Notes: generated by a model from the letters alone, not told the origin. DNA of 64,000 nucleotides from GM7GCV1 sp965222065 (GCA_965222065.1 OZ244933.1:2480001-2544000); one strand, 5' to 3'; shown: positions 34,680-44,900, numbered from the stretch's first letter. Translations and numbers: made by a program.

Positions 34680-36335
34680 ATGAGCGATCAGCCCAAGCTT
34701 CCCCAGGACCCAGCCGAATATTGGCTTGGGTTGTGGTCGCATTTGTCGGCGCCTGTCCACACGGTCATGCAAAGTCCGGTTGCGCTGGCTTTCCTGAACG
34801 ACATTCAGGAGGCAGTCCAGTTGGCAATCCGCTATTGGGCAGAGGATGAACATCGCTATTCAAGTGCGACAGCCGGTCTTGCGCAAAGGGTCGCCGGATT
34901 GCTGGAGCGCCAGGATCTGGAAAATTCGGATATGACGGCCCTGCAGCAACAAATCCATGAAATCCAGGCGCTTTTGTCGGAAGAGCTTCATGCATTGATT
35001 GACGCGACAGAACCGTTGAACGGGCGACAAAGAATGCTTTTGCATTTTTGCCAACGGCAACTCCGATCCATGCTGGATCCCGAAAATACTGTATTGGCAA
35101 ACACGGGGCTTTCAGCCCAGGCGGCTGAAAGCCAGGGACAGATATTGATCGATGCCAGCAGCAATTATCTCCAGGATCTGGCTAATAGTCGTTTCGGTTT
35201 GCAGATTAAGCGCGCCAGTGCGCCGGAAAATATATTGGGAGAGGAAATAGCCACGACGCCAGGTTCCGTGGTATTTCAAAATGAGCTGATCCAGCTGATT
35301 CACTATGAGGCGACCACCAGCAAGCAGCGCGAAATCCCCCTGTTGATCACGCCCCCCTGTATTAACCGGTTTTATATTTTTGATTTGCGGCCGGAAGAAT
35401 CCATGGTTCGATGGCTTCTGGATCAGGGACAGGATGTCTACATGATTTCCTGGGTAAATCCTGGTGTGGGTCTTTCTGATAAAGGCTTTTCAGACTACGT
35501 GTATCAGGGGTGCCTTAAGGCCGCGGATGTGGCTGCAGAGATTTCCGGGATTCAACAGGTCAATCTGGCGGGCTACTGTATCGGTGGTTTGATCGCTGCC
35601 GTCGCCGCGTCTACGGAAACGGGCCGGAAACGAATTGCCAGCCTGAGTCTCTTCGCCACGTTACTGGATTACTCAGACCCTGGAGAGTTAGGCATTTTTA
35701 CCAGTCCGACGATGTTGGAAGCGATCTGTGCGCAAACCGTTGAAAAGGGCGTGCTGTCGGCAGATATATTGTCTACGGCCTTTACTTTTATGCGCGAAGA
35801 GCAATTGTTCTGGCGTTTCTTCCGCCTGCGTTATCTTCGCGGCCAGCAGCCAGCCCCGGATGCGCTCATGTATTGGGGGCAGGATGCAACGAACTTGCCT
35901 GCCCGCATGGCGGTTGAATACTTGCGGGGGTTTTACGGGGTTAATCAATTGGCTGAAACCGGCACTGTTGTATTGGGGCAGGAGAAAGTCAGTCCTGCAA
36001 ACTGCAATTGCCCGCAGTACATTATGGCTGGCGAGAGTGACCACATTGTGCCGATGAAGTCGGCGGTGGTCTCTGCAGACTTGCTTGGCGGAAACCCACG
36101 CATCGTTCAATCGGCGGGTGGGCATGTACGCGGTGTATTTAATCACCCTGAAAGTCAGCGTGGCTATTACAGGGTCCCGGGCGAAAGCGATGTAACGCCG
36201 GGTTCCTGGTGGACAGACTGGCTGGCCTGGCTGGAACAGTTGTCCGGAAGCCTGGTAGAAGGTAAGATTTGTGCACCTGCTCAATACAAGGCTGTTGAGC
36301 CGGCACCGGGATCTTATGTCCGGATTCGCTCCTGA
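34680..36335 (+). CDS. phaC: class I poly(3-hydroxyalkanoate) synthase, paralogue 1
   Basis: From the ATG at 34680 the product is 551 residues; a GTG at 34662 would add six, and neither has a clear ribosome site. The PhaC alpha/beta hydrolase is intact: PPCINRFYIFDL, then GYCIGG with nucleophile C300, LDYSDPGELGIF, GESDHIVP (aspartate), and SAGGHVRGVFN (histidine). It polymerises hydroxyacyl-CoA into PHA on granules. The N-terminal domain (about 1-170) diverges from the next synthase, so the two paralogues probably differ in substrate or granule contact. Confidence 0.85.
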   Translation: MSDQPKLPQDPAEYWLGLWSHLSAPVHTVMQSPVALAFLNDIQEAVQLAIRYWAEDEHRYSSATAGLAQRVAGLLERQDLENSDMTALQQQIHEIQALLSEELHALIDATEPLNGRQRMLLHFCQRQLRSMLDPENTVLANTGLSAQAAESQGQILIDASSNYLQDLANSRFGLQIKRASAPENILGEEIATTPGSVVFQNELIQLIHYEATTSKQREIPLLITPPCINRFYIFDLRPEESMVRWLLDQGQDVYMISWVNPGVGLSDKGFSDYVYQGCLKAADVAAEISGIQQVNLAGYCIGGLIAAVAASTETGRKRIASLSLFATLLDYSDPGELGIFTSPTMLEAICAQTVEKGVLSADILSTAFTFMREEQLFWRFFRLRYLRGQQPAPDALMYWGQDATNLPARMAVEYLRGFYGVNQLAETGTVVLGQEKVSPANCNCPQYIMAGESDHIVPMKSAVVSADLLGGNPRIVQSAGGHVRGVFNHPESQRGYYRVPGESDVTPGSWWTDWLAWLEQLSGSLVEGKICAPAQYKAVEPAPGSYVRIRS

Positions 36336-36373
36336 AGAAGATCCACACTTTAATTTACACCTCAGGTTAATCT

Positions 36374-38173
36374 ATGAGTCAACGTTCCCCGAAAACCAGT
36401 TCTGCAGAAAATGTCGCCGATGAGGCCGCATTAAAAGAATCCCAGGAAATGGGAAAAAGGATTTTGCAGACAGCTATTCAGCAGAATATGAATCTGTTCA
36501 AGGGATATACCGCCGATCCATTTAACATGAGTAAAACCTACATGGATGCGCTGATGAGTCTTTGGCGCAATCCGGTAGCAACCATGAATGCCCAAACCGA
36601 ATTTATGCGTGATTCATTGCGATTGTGGCAATACACAGCGCAGCGCATGGCCGGTGGCGAAGCGCCAGTTGACCCGGTGATTGAGCCGGAGAAGGGTGAT
36701 AACCGCTGGCGTTCGGAAGATTGGTCCAGCAATCTGGTATTTGATTACATCAAACAGTCTTATCTTCTATCGGCGCGTCTGATTGAGTCCACGATGGATA
36801 GTGCCGAGGGACTTGATGAGAAAGAGCAAAAACGACTGTCCTTTTTCACCAAGCAGTTTATTGATGCCATGGCGCCCACCAATTATCCGATGACCAATCC
36901 TGATGTGCTCAAGGCTACGCTGGAGAACAAGGGCGAAAACCTCATGGCTGGCCTGAAGAATTTTGTCCGTGACCTGGAGCAGGGGGACGGCCAGTTAAAG
37001 ATCGCCATGACAGATCCTGAGGCATTTACCCTTGGCGAAAATGTGGCGACGACACCGGGTAAAGTGGTCTTCCAGAATCGCATGTTCCAGCTTATCCAGT
37101 ATTCGCCATCCACAGAGAAGGTGAACAAGCGGCCCTTGCTGATTTTCCCGCCCTGGATTAACAAGTTCTACATTCTCGATCTTCAGCCAAAGAATTCGTT
37201 GATCAAGTGGATGGTTGATCAGGGGCACACGGTTTTCGTGGTTTCCTGGGTGAATCCGGATGATGACAGTTACGCGGATGTTGGCTGGGAAACCTACCTT
37301 AGCGAAGGAATCTATGAGGCCGTTGACCAGGTAGAAAAAGAGACGGGGGTTAGCGAGATCAATGTGGTGGGTTATTGCATTGCCGGAACCCTGTTGTCTT
37401 CAGCCCTGGCACATATGAAGGCCAAGGGTGATAACCGGATCAAGTCCGCCAGCTTTTTTACCGCACTGATTGATTTCTCCGAGCCAGGGGATCTGGGTGT
37501 CTTTATTGATGATGCCCAGATATCCATGCTCGAGGAAGGCATTGAAGAGCGGGGGTTCCACTCCGGCAAGGCCATGTCTTCCGCGTTTAATATGCTGAGA
37601 TCAAACGACCTGATCTGGTCGTTCTATATCAACAATTATCTGCTGGGCAAGGATCCGACCATTTTCGACTTGCTCTACTGGAACTCCGACAACACCAACA
37701 TGCCAGGCAAGATGCACAGTTACTACTTGCGCAATATGTATCTGGAAAACAACCTGTGCAAACCCGGTGCGCTCAATATTGCCGATGTCGATATTGATGT
37801 AAGCACGGTGGATATTCCCTGTTATTTTATTTCTGCACACGATGACCACATTGCCCCCTGGGTTTCCACCTATGCCGGGGCAAGGTTATTTTCTGGCCCA
37901 GTTCGTTTCGTGCTCGGAGGTTCCGGCCATATTGCCGGGATAGTCAACCCGCCAGAAAAAAATAAATATGGCTACCGGATAGGTCCCGCGAAGTTGCCGG
38001 CGCACCCGGATGACTGGCTTGCCAAGGCCAAGGAATATGAAGGATCCTGGTGGCCAGATTGGGATAAGTGGCTCAAATCAAAGGAGAAAGAACAGGTTGA
38101 TGCCAGGGAGCCCGGCAAGGTTCTGGGAGTGCTTGAGGATGCGCCCGGAAGCTATGTGATGAAACGTATATAA
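36374..38173 (+). CDS. phaC: class I poly(3-hydroxyalkanoate) synthase, paralogue 2
   Basis: This is a 599-residue protein, the standard class I length. It has RWRSEDWSSNLVFDYIKQSYLLSARL (conserved N-terminal segment), PPWINKFYILDLQPKNSLIKW, GYCIAG with nucleophile C335, LIDFSEPGDLGVFIDD, HDDHIAPW, and LGGSGHIAGIVNPP with the catalytic histidine. It follows the first synthase by 38 bp and is followed by phaB after 72 bp. It is closer than paralogue 1 to the Ralstonia-type consensus and is probably the main polymerase. Confidence 0.93.
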   Translation: MSQRSPKTSSAENVADEAALKESQEMGKRILQTAIQQNMNLFKGYTADPFNMSKTYMDALMSLWRNPVATMNAQTEFMRDSLRLWQYTAQRMAGGEAPVDPVIEPEKGDNRWRSEDWSSNLVFDYIKQSYLLSARLIESTMDSAEGLDEKEQKRLSFFTKQFIDAMAPTNYPMTNPDVLKATLENKGENLMAGLKNFVRDLEQGDGQLKIAMTDPEAFTLGENVATTPGKVVFQNRMFQLIQYSPSTEKVNKRPLLIFPPWINKFYILDLQPKNSLIKWMVDQGHTVFVVSWVNPDDDSYADVGWETYLSEGIYEAVDQVEKETGVSEINVVGYCIAGTLLSSALAHMKAKGDNRIKSASFFTALIDFSEPGDLGVFIDDAQISMLEEGIEERGFHSGKAMSSAFNMLRSNDLIWSFYINNYLLGKDPTIFDLLYWNSDNTNMPGKMHSYYLRNMYLENNLCKPGALNIADVDIDVSTVDIPCYFISAHDDHIAPWVSTYAGARLFSGPVRFVLGGSGHIAGIVNPPEKNKYGYRIGPAKLPAHPDDWLAKAKEYEGSWWPDWDKWLKSKEKEQVDAREPGKVLGVLEDAPGSYVMKRI

Positions 38174-38245
38174 GCGGGTTCAGACGGTTCTGGTTCAGTG
38201 CGTGTTAATCTGGCCCTGAATTAACAAAAATACGGGGGATTACCA

Positions 38246-38965
38246 ATGCGAACAGCTCTGGTTACCGGGGGAACCCGGGGTATCGGTGAGGCGATCAGCC
38301 TGCACCTGCAAAAGGAAGGTTTCAGCGTTGTTGCCAGTTATGCAGGAAATGTAGAGGCGGCTGAGGCATTTACCAGCCGGACAGGAATTCCGGCCTACCA
38401 ATTCGATGCCGCTGATTATGATGCAGTCTCACAGGCAATATCCCTGATCGAAAATGAACAGGGGCCTATCGACGTACTGGTCAATAATGCCGGTATTACC
38501 CGTGATGGCACTCTCCACAAAATGCCACGCAGTGACTGGGATGCTGTGATCGATACCAACCTGGGTTCCTGTTTTAACCTTTGTCGCTGTGTCATTGAAG
38601 GTATGCGCGAGCGCAAATATGGACGCATTGTGAATATTGGGTCGATTAATGGCCAGGCCGGTCAGTACGGGCAGGTCAACTATGCAGCGGCCAAATCCGG
38701 TATTCACGGGTTTACCAAGGCACTGGCCCAGGAGGGCGCGGCCCATGGCATTACGGTCAATGCGATTGCGCCCGGATATATCGCGACTGACATGGTTCGG
38801 GCCATTCCTGACCGGGTTCTGGAAAAGATTGTCGCCAGGATTCCGGTCGGTCGGCTGGGTGATGCGCAGGAGATTGCTCGCGGCGTGGCTTTCCTGGTTG
38901 CTGATGATGCCGGTTTCGTCACTGGCTCGACGCTATCGATCAACGGTGGCCAGCATATGTATTGA
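38246..38965 (+). CDS. phaB: acetoacetyl-CoA reductase, paralogue 1
   Basis: This is a 239-residue SDR with VTGGTRGIGEAI (NADPH site), NNAGITRDGTLHKM, NIGSINGQAGQYGQVNYAAAKSG (catalytic S, Y, K) and VNAIAPGYIATDMV. The RDGTLHKM and GQAGQYGQ segments are characteristic of PhaB. It reduces acetoacetyl-CoA to (R)-3-hydroxybutyryl-CoA for the synthases. It is the third gene of the phaC-phaC-phaB run. Confidence 0.9.
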   Translation: MRTALVTGGTRGIGEAISLHLQKEGFSVVASYAGNVEAAEAFTSRTGIPAYQFDAADYDAVSQAISLIENEQGPIDVLVNNAGITRDGTLHKMPRSDWDAVIDTNLGSCFNLCRCVIEGMRERKYGRIVNIGSINGQAGQYGQVNYAAAKSGIHGFTKALAQEGAAHGITVNAIAPGYIATDMVRAIPDRVLEKIVARIPVGRLGDAQEIARGVAFLVADDAGFVTGSTLSINGGQHMY

Positions 38966-38968
38966 GCA

Positions 38969-39021
38969 GTGCACCGCATGTGTTAAGCTAGCCTTAGTGC
39001 AGTGCAAAAAAGTACAATGCA
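38969..39021. promoter_or_regulatory. repeated TGCA-rich boxes upstream of phaR
   Basis: GTGCAGTGCA (38997-39006) is flanked by GTGCACCGCA (38969-38978) and GTACAATGCA (39012-39021), each differing from GTGCAKTGCA at two positions. An exact GTGCATTGCA lies upstream of the second phaB (39621-39630). PhaR proteins bind TGC-rich DNA and repress their own gene, so these are likely PhaR sites. Confidence 0.5.
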
Positions 39022-39061
39022 AAAATGCTTTAACGACTTATCCAAGCTGTGGAAGTGATCT

Positions 39062-39526
39062 ATGTCCGACCCCAGAATTATCAAGAAATATCAAAACCGC
39101 TGCCTCTATGACACCAGCCAGAGCAAATACATCAGCCTGGCTGACCTTAAGCAGCTGGTCATAAATGGCGAATCTTTTGAGGTTCGTGAAGTAAAAAGCG
39201 ATAAAGACATTACCCGCCAGGTATTGTTACAGATAATCGCTGAAGAAGAGAATGAGGGTAATCCGTTGTTTACCACAGATGTTCTCATGCGCTTTATAAG
39301 GATGTATGGCGACTCGGTTCAGGACGCATTCAGTAGTTATATGGAACAATCCCTCGGATTTTTTGACCAGCAAACCAAACAGTTTTTTGATCAGTTTGGC
39401 ACCAAGGTGGATACGACCCCGATGAATGTCTTTGCCGAGATGACACGCAAAAACCTGGATATGTGGCAGGAAGCCCAGAAGAATTTCTACAAGGCTGCTT
39501 CCGGTAGCGGGGAAAAGGGGAAGTAA
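39062..39526 (+). CDS. phaR: polyhydroxyalkanoate synthesis repressor PhaR
   Basis: This is a 154-residue protein with the PHB accumulation regulator domain at the N-terminus (RIIKKYQNRCLYDTSQSKYISLADLKQLV) and the second family segment (DITRQVLLQIIAEEE, FIRMYGDSVQDAFSSYMEQSLGFF). PhaR binds both DNA and PHA granules and represses phasin and its own gene until polymer forms. It is separated from phaB by 96 bp carrying TGCA repeats and is followed by a strong terminator. Confidence 0.92.
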   Translation: MSDPRIIKKYQNRCLYDTSQSKYISLADLKQLVINGESFEVREVKSDKDITRQVLLQIIAEEENEGNPLFTTDVLMRFIRMYGDSVQDAFSSYMEQSLGFFDQQTKQFFDQFGTKVDTTPMNVFAEMTRKNLDMWQEAQKNFYKAASGSGEKGK

Positions 39527-39552
39527 CTCGTTGTCTTTCCCCGATCTGATTG

Positions 39553-39578
39553 AAAGCCCGCCCAAAGCGGGCTTTTTT
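39553..39578 (+). terminator. intrinsic terminator after phaR
   Basis: AAAGCCCGC, loop CCAAA, GCGGGCTTT with further T. Nine pairs and six T. Confidence 0.88.
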
Positions 39579-39618
39579 GTGCCGGGTCGCCAATTGACAA
39601 GCCTTCGGTTTCTGCTTA

Positions 39619-39636
39619 TTGTGCATTGCATCACAA
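39619..39636. promoter_or_regulatory. PhaR-type box upstream of second phaB
   Basis: TTGTGCATTGCATCACAA is a near-palindrome with perfect TTGTG/CACAA ends and the decamer GTGCATTGCA shared with the phaR leader. It lies about 90 bp before the phaB ATG and just after the phaR terminator, so it probably controls a separate promoter. Confidence 0.5.
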
Positions 39637-39724
39637 GGTGTTTTCGTCGTTAAAGTAAAGGGGCTGCAGGCATGCTCCAACCTTTGACCGGCGCCCGGTA
39701 TTCATTCTCATCTTTGGAGCATTT

Positions 39725-40471
39725 ATGGCTAAAAAAATTGCATTGGTCACCGGCGGGATTGGTGGCATTGGTAGCGAAATATGCAAAGCGCTATCTGATC
39801 AGGGACGTTTTGTTGTGGCCGGGTATTTGCCCCAGGAACAAGAAAAGGCAGAGTCCTGGCTGGCCGAGATGAAAGAGGCCGGATACGAGGTGGATATTGC
39901 CTCGGGAAATGTGGCCTCCTTTGAGTCGGCAGGCCAAATGGTCGCTGGAATTGTCGAGAAATATGGCCCCATTGAAATTCTGGTGAACTGTGCGGGAATT
40001 ACGCGTGATGCGACCTTGAAAAAAATGGAGCCCGAACAATGGGACGCCGTGATCAATACCAATTTAAACAGTATTTATAATGTGACCAAGCATGTTCTCG
40101 ACGGCATGCTTGAAACCGGATTTGGCCGTATTGTAAATATGTCTTCGGTCAACGGTCAGCGCGGCCAGTTTGGCCAGACCAACTATTCTGCCGCCAAGGC
40201 CGGGCTGCACGGCTTTACCATGGCGTTGTCTTATGAAACAGCTCGCAAGGGAATTACGGTAAACAGTGTTTCCCCGGGCTACGTTGCCACCCCCATGACC
40301 AAAGCAATAGCGCCAGATGTTCTGGGCCAGATCGTGAGCCAGGTGCCCATGCAAAGAATGGGAGAACCCTCAGAGATTGCGCATGCTGTTGCCTTCCTGA
40401 CTGATGATAAGTCGGCATACATCACAGGAGCGAACCTGCCGGTGAATGGGGGGCTGTTTACATCGTTCTAA
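39725..40471 (+). CDS. phaB: acetoacetyl-CoA reductase, paralogue 2
   Basis: This is a 248-residue SDR with VTGGIGGIGSEI, NCAGITRDATLKKMEPEQWDAVINTNL, MSSVNGQRGQFGQTNYSAAKAG (catalytic S, Y, K) and VNSVSPGYVATPM. It matches Ralstonia-type PhaB more closely than paralogue 1 in length and in the central loop. It makes (R)-3-hydroxybutyryl-CoA. It has its own PhaR-type box and a terminator-like hairpin downstream. Confidence 0.92.
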   Translation: MAKKIALVTGGIGGIGSEICKALSDQGRFVVAGYLPQEQEKAESWLAEMKEAGYEVDIASGNVASFESAGQMVAGIVEKYGPIEILVNCAGITRDATLKKMEPEQWDAVINTNLNSIYNVTKHVLDGMLETGFGRIVNMSSVNGQRGQFGQTNYSAAKAGLHGFTMALSYETARKGITVNSVSPGYVATPMTKAIAPDVLGQIVSQVPMQRMGEPSEIAHAVAFLTDDKSAYITGANLPVNGGLFTSF

Positions 40472-40515
40472 ATCCGTCTGCAGGATAAGTCTCGCGAATT
40501 TCCTGCCAGTTCTCA

Positions 40516-40545
40516 TGGACAAGGAGGCGTGTTTTTCATTAAAAT
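40516..40545 (+). promoter_or_regulatory. candidate sigma-70 promoter for carAB
   Basis: TGGACA (40516-40521) and TAAAAT (40540-40545), spaced by 18 bp, each differ from the consensus at one position. A transcript from here would carry about 200 bases of leader before carA, including two hairpins. Confidence 0.5.
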
Positions 40546-40572
40546 GCACGCCCAGCCGAGACAGTTCCGAAT

Positions 40573-40653
40573 CCATCACCTTGATGGAGAGGTTCCAGAA
40601 ATTTCAAAGAGTTATCGAAAGCGGGGTGAGACAGGATTTCACCTCGCTTTTTT
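40573..40653 (+). promoter_or_regulatory. attenuator-like leader of carA (or terminator of phaB)
   Basis: A hairpin CCATCA-CCT-TGATGG (40573-40587) is followed by a terminator-like stem AGCGGGGTGA / TCACCTCGCT (40620-40629 with 40639-40648, one G-T pair) and six T (40648-40653). Since a good promoter lies upstream and carA downstream, it may be a conditional terminator. It could equally be only the phaB terminator if the true carA promoter is nearer. A further palindrome, GGGGAACTTCCCC, is at 40705-40717. Confidence 0.45.
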
Positions 40654-40752
40654 GCAGGCAAAATTCTGCTGAACGTCAGGGCTGGGCTCGTTTAGAAGCG
40701 GTTTGGGGAACTTCCCCGCCGATAAAATTTGAACTCCCACACTGGAGCACGA

Positions 40753-41892
40753 GTGACGTTTACCAATCGTACTGCTGCAATTCTCGCCCTGAGTGATGGA
40801 AGCCTTTTTAAAGGTTACTCTATCGGAGCCGAGGGGCATTCAGTCGGTGAAGTCGTTTTTAATACGGCGATGACCGGCTATCAAGAAATTCTTACTGATC
40901 CTTCCTACGCCAAACAAATTGTCACATTGACCTATCCCCATATTGGCAATGTTGGCACCAATTCCGAAGATGAAGAGTCCATCCAGATCTGGAGTGCCGG
41001 ACTGGTCATCAAGGACTTGCCCTTGCTAGCCAGCAACTTTCGCAGCGAACAGGCACTGGATGAGTACCTGAAAGAAAAGAATGTCATCGGTATTGCGGGC
41101 ATTGATACGCGAAAGCTGACGCGAATTCTTCGGGAAAAAGGCGCACAAAATGGCTGCCTTATGGCGGGCGCCATTGACACTGACAAGGCGTTCGAGCTCG
41201 CGCGTGCATTCCCCGGCCTCAAGGGCATGGATTTGGCAAAAGAGGTCAGCATTAAGGAAAACCAGACCTGGACGCAGGGCGTCTGGAGATTGGGCGAGGG
41301 GCATCCGGAACGCGCCGACACAGAAAAGTACCATGTGGTCGCCTATGACTACGGGATTAAGCGCAACATCCTGCGCATGTTGTCCGAACGCCACTGCCGG
41401 GTCACCCTGGTACCTGCACAGACGCCGGCCAGTGATGTCCTGGCGCTAAATCCGGATGGTGTGTTTTTGTCCAATGGCCCCGGTGACCCGGAGCCCTGTG
41501 ACTATGCGATCAGGGCAATTGGGGAAATACTCGAAACAGACATTCCGGTATTCGGGATCTGTCTTGGCCATCAATTGTTGGGGCTGGCATCTGGGGCAAA
41601 GACCCTGAAGATGAAATTTGGCCACCATGGTGCCAACCATCCCGTGCAAGACCTGGAAACAGGTGCGGTTATGATTACCTCGCAAAATCACGGGTTTGCG
41701 GTCGATGAAAGCTCATTGCCCGACAACCTGCGCATGACGCACAAATCCCTGTTCGACGGGTCGCTGCAGGGCATACACCGTACAGACAAGCCAGCGTTCA
41801 GTTTTCAGGGACATCCGGAAGCGAGTCCCGGACCGCAAGACGCCGATACACTGTTTGACCACTTTATAGAGCTGATGGCCGCGAGGCCTTAA
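40753..41892 (+). CDS. carA: carbamoyl-phosphate synthase small subunit
   Basis: From the GTG at 40753, with TGGAG just upstream, the product is 379 residues. The N-terminal CarA domain (GEVVFNTAMTGYQEILTDPSY, IAGIDTRKLTRILREKG) is followed by a class I glutamine amidotransferase with FGICLGHQ, nucleophile C270, and the distal histidine/glutamate GHPEASPGP. It supplies ammonia from glutamine to CarB for arginine and pyrimidine synthesis. A TTG at 40729 is in frame but less likely. Confidence 0.95.
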   Translation: MTFTNRTAAILALSDGSLFKGYSIGAEGHSVGEVVFNTAMTGYQEILTDPSYAKQIVTLTYPHIGNVGTNSEDEESIQIWSAGLVIKDLPLLASNFRSEQALDEYLKEKNVIGIAGIDTRKLTRILREKGAQNGCLMAGAIDTDKAFELARAFPGLKGMDLAKEVSIKENQTWTQGVWRLGEGHPERADTEKYHVVAYDYGIKRNILRMLSERHCRVTLVPAQTPASDVLALNPDGVFLSNGPGDPEPCDYAIRAIGEILETDIPVFGICLGHQLLGLASGAKTLKMKFGHHGANHPVQDLETGAVMITSQNHGFAVDESSLPDNLRMTHKSLFDGSLQGIHRTDKPAFSFQGHPEASPGPQDADTLFDHFIELMAARP

Positions 41893-41929
41893 TTTACCGA
41901 GTCGGCCACCCAGAAATACCTAGATCAAT

Positions 41930-44900
41930 ATGCCAAAAAGAACAGATATAAAATCCATCCTTATACTCGGCGCAGGCCCCATTGTGATCGGGCAGGCCTG
42001 TGAGTTCGACTATTCGGGTGCACAGGCCTGTAAAGCACTTCGTGAAGAAGGTTTTCGGGTCATTCTCGTCAACTCCAACCCGGCCACCATCATGACGGAC
42101 CCGGTCATGGCCGATGCGACTTATATAGAACCTGTGGAGTGGCGAACGGTAGAACGCATCATAGAAAAAGAGCGTCCCGATGTGGTGTTGCCAACCATGG
42201 GCGGGCAGACCGCCCTGAACTGCGCACTGGATCTTGCCAAGCACGGGGTGCTGGAAAAGTACAACGTCGAGTTAATAGGTGCGAACGAAGAAGCCATTAA
42301 CAAGGCTGAAGATCGCGACCTTTTTGACAAGGCCATGAAACGCATTGGACTGGAAACACCCAAGTCCAAAATTGTTCACAGTATGGAAGAAGCCGTATCT
42401 GTGCCGGAAGAGTTCGGTTTCCCGGTCATTATTCGTCCATCCTATACCATGGGTGGTTCCGGTGGCGGGATTGCCTATAACCAGCAGGAGTTTGAGGAAA
42501 TCTGTCTGCGTGGTCTGGATCTCTCTCCAACCAATGAGCTTCTAATCGATGAAAGCCTGCTGGGCTGGAAAGAATATGAAATGGAAGTGGTTCGTGATCG
42601 CAACGATAACTGCATCATCATCTGCTCCATTGAAAACTTTGATCCCATGGGTGTACACACAGGGGATTCCATAACGGTTGCGCCTGCACAAACCCTGACC
42701 GACAAGGAATACCAGATCATGCGGAATGCCTCCCTGGCGGTTCTGCGTGAAATTGGTGTGGAAACCGGTGGGTCCAATGTGCAGTTTGCTGTTCAACCTG
42801 AAACCGGGCGGCTGGTCGTTATCGAAATGAACCCGCGGGTATCGCGGTCCAGTGCGCTTGCGTCCAAGGCGACGGGCTTTCCTATTGCCAAGGTTGCCGC
42901 AAAGCTCGCTGTTGGCTACACACTGGATGAGCTTCGCAACGAAATTACCGGGGGGGCAACGCCTGCTTCCTTCGAGCCTACAATCGATTACGTCGTGACC
43001 AAGATTCCACGGTTTGCCTTCGAAAAGTTTGAGCAAGCGGATGCCAAGCTCAGCACACAGATGAAGTCAGTGGGTGAGGTCATGGCCATTGGCCGTTCTT
43101 TCCAGGAATCCTTGCAGAAAGCACTGCGAGGACTGGAGGTGGGCTCCTGTGGCTTTGAGCCCCAGGTTGATCTCGACGAACCGGAAATCACCACTTCCCT
43201 TAGAAAACATATTTCCGAGCCGGGCGCTGAACGCATCTGGTTCCTGGCAGACGGATTCCGTGCCGGCATGTCATTGCAGGAAATTCATCAGCTTTGCGCC
43301 ATTGATCCCTGGTTTCTGGTGCAGATTGAAGAGCTGGTTCAGCTGGAACAGGAAATTGCCCGTAAAAGCCTCAATGAGATTGACGCAAGCGACATGTTTG
43401 CGCTCAAGCAAAAAGGCTTTTCGGATAAGCGCCTGGGGCAGTTGTTAGGCAACACCGAAGCAGAAGTTCGCGCGTATCGAAAACAGCTGGGTATCAAGCC
43501 CGTATACAAACGCGTGGATACCTGTGCGGCAGAATTTGCCACGTCGACGGCCTATATGTATTCCACCTACGAGCAGGAGTGCGAAGCGCAAACCAGTGAC
43601 CGGAAGAAAATCCTGGTACTCGGAGGTGGGCCCAACAGGATTGGCCAGGGTATAGAATTTGATTACTGTTGCGTGCACGCGGCTTTTGCCATGCGCGATG
43701 ATGGGTACGAGACCATTATGGTCAACTGTAACCCGGAAACTGTTTCCACAGACTACGACACCTCGGATCGCCTGTATTTCGAACCCGTGACTCTTGAAGA
43801 TGTACTGGCGATTGTCGAATTGGAAAAACCTGTCGGGGTTATTGTGCAGTTTGGTGGTCAAACGCCACTGAAACTGGCGCGTGCCCTGGAGGCTGAAGGC
43901 GTTCCCATTATTGGCACCACGCCGGATGCGATTGACCGGGCAGAAGACCGGGAACGCTTCCAGCACATGATCCAAAAACTGGATTTGCTGCAGCCACCCA
44001 ATGCCACTGTGCGTTCAATTGAAGATGCCGTGATCGCGGCGGAAAACATTGGCTATCCCCTGGTGGTCAGACCGTCCTATGTGTTGGGTGGTCGTGCCAT
44101 GGAGATCGTCTATTCGGAAACTGAATTGCGCAACTATATGCGTAATGCGGTCGAAGTGAGTGAAGATTCCCCGGTATTGCTGGATTACTTCCTGAGCGCC
44201 GCCATCGAAGTTGATATTGATGCGGTCAGTGACGGTGAGACGGTCGTTATTGGCGGCATTATGCAGCACATAGAACAGGCCGGGATTCACTCGGGCGACT
44301 CCGCTTGCTCACTGCCTCCCTACAGCTTGCCCGCTGATGTTCAGGATGAGATGCGTGATATCGTCAAAAAGATGGCGATTGAACTCAATGTGGTTGGCTT
44401 GATGAATGTCCAGCTTGCATGGCAGGATGGCAAGATCTACGTGATTGAGGTGAACCCGAGAGCTTCTCGTACTGTGCCTTTTGTCTCCAAGGGGATCGGG
44501 CATTCACTGGCGAAGATTGCTGCGCGCTGTATGGCCGGAACCAGTCTGAAAGACCAGGGTTTTGAGAAAGAGATTGTTCCGCGTCACTATCACGTAAAAG
44601 AAGCGGTATTCCCGTTTAACAAGTTCCCGGGCATTGATCCCATTCTTGGTCCCGAGATGAAATCAACCGGCGAAGTGATGGGCGTTGGTACCAGCTTTGC
44701 CGAGGCTTATCGAAAAGCCCAATTGGGTGCCAGCGATGAAATCCCCGAGTCGGGATGTGCTTTTATCAGTGTCCGTGAAGTAGACAAACCCCGCCTGTTG
44801 CCAATTGTAAAGGCCTATAAGGAGCTCGGGTTTGACCTGGTCGCCACCAGGGGGACTGCTGAGGTAATAAAGGCTGAAGGCATAGATGTCCGGGTGGTGA

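Noticed and set aside
40446..40796. 116-codon plus-strand frame across the carA leader
   Set aside because: It overlaps the phaB end and the carA start, contains the terminator-like hairpin, and has no family pattern or ribosome site.
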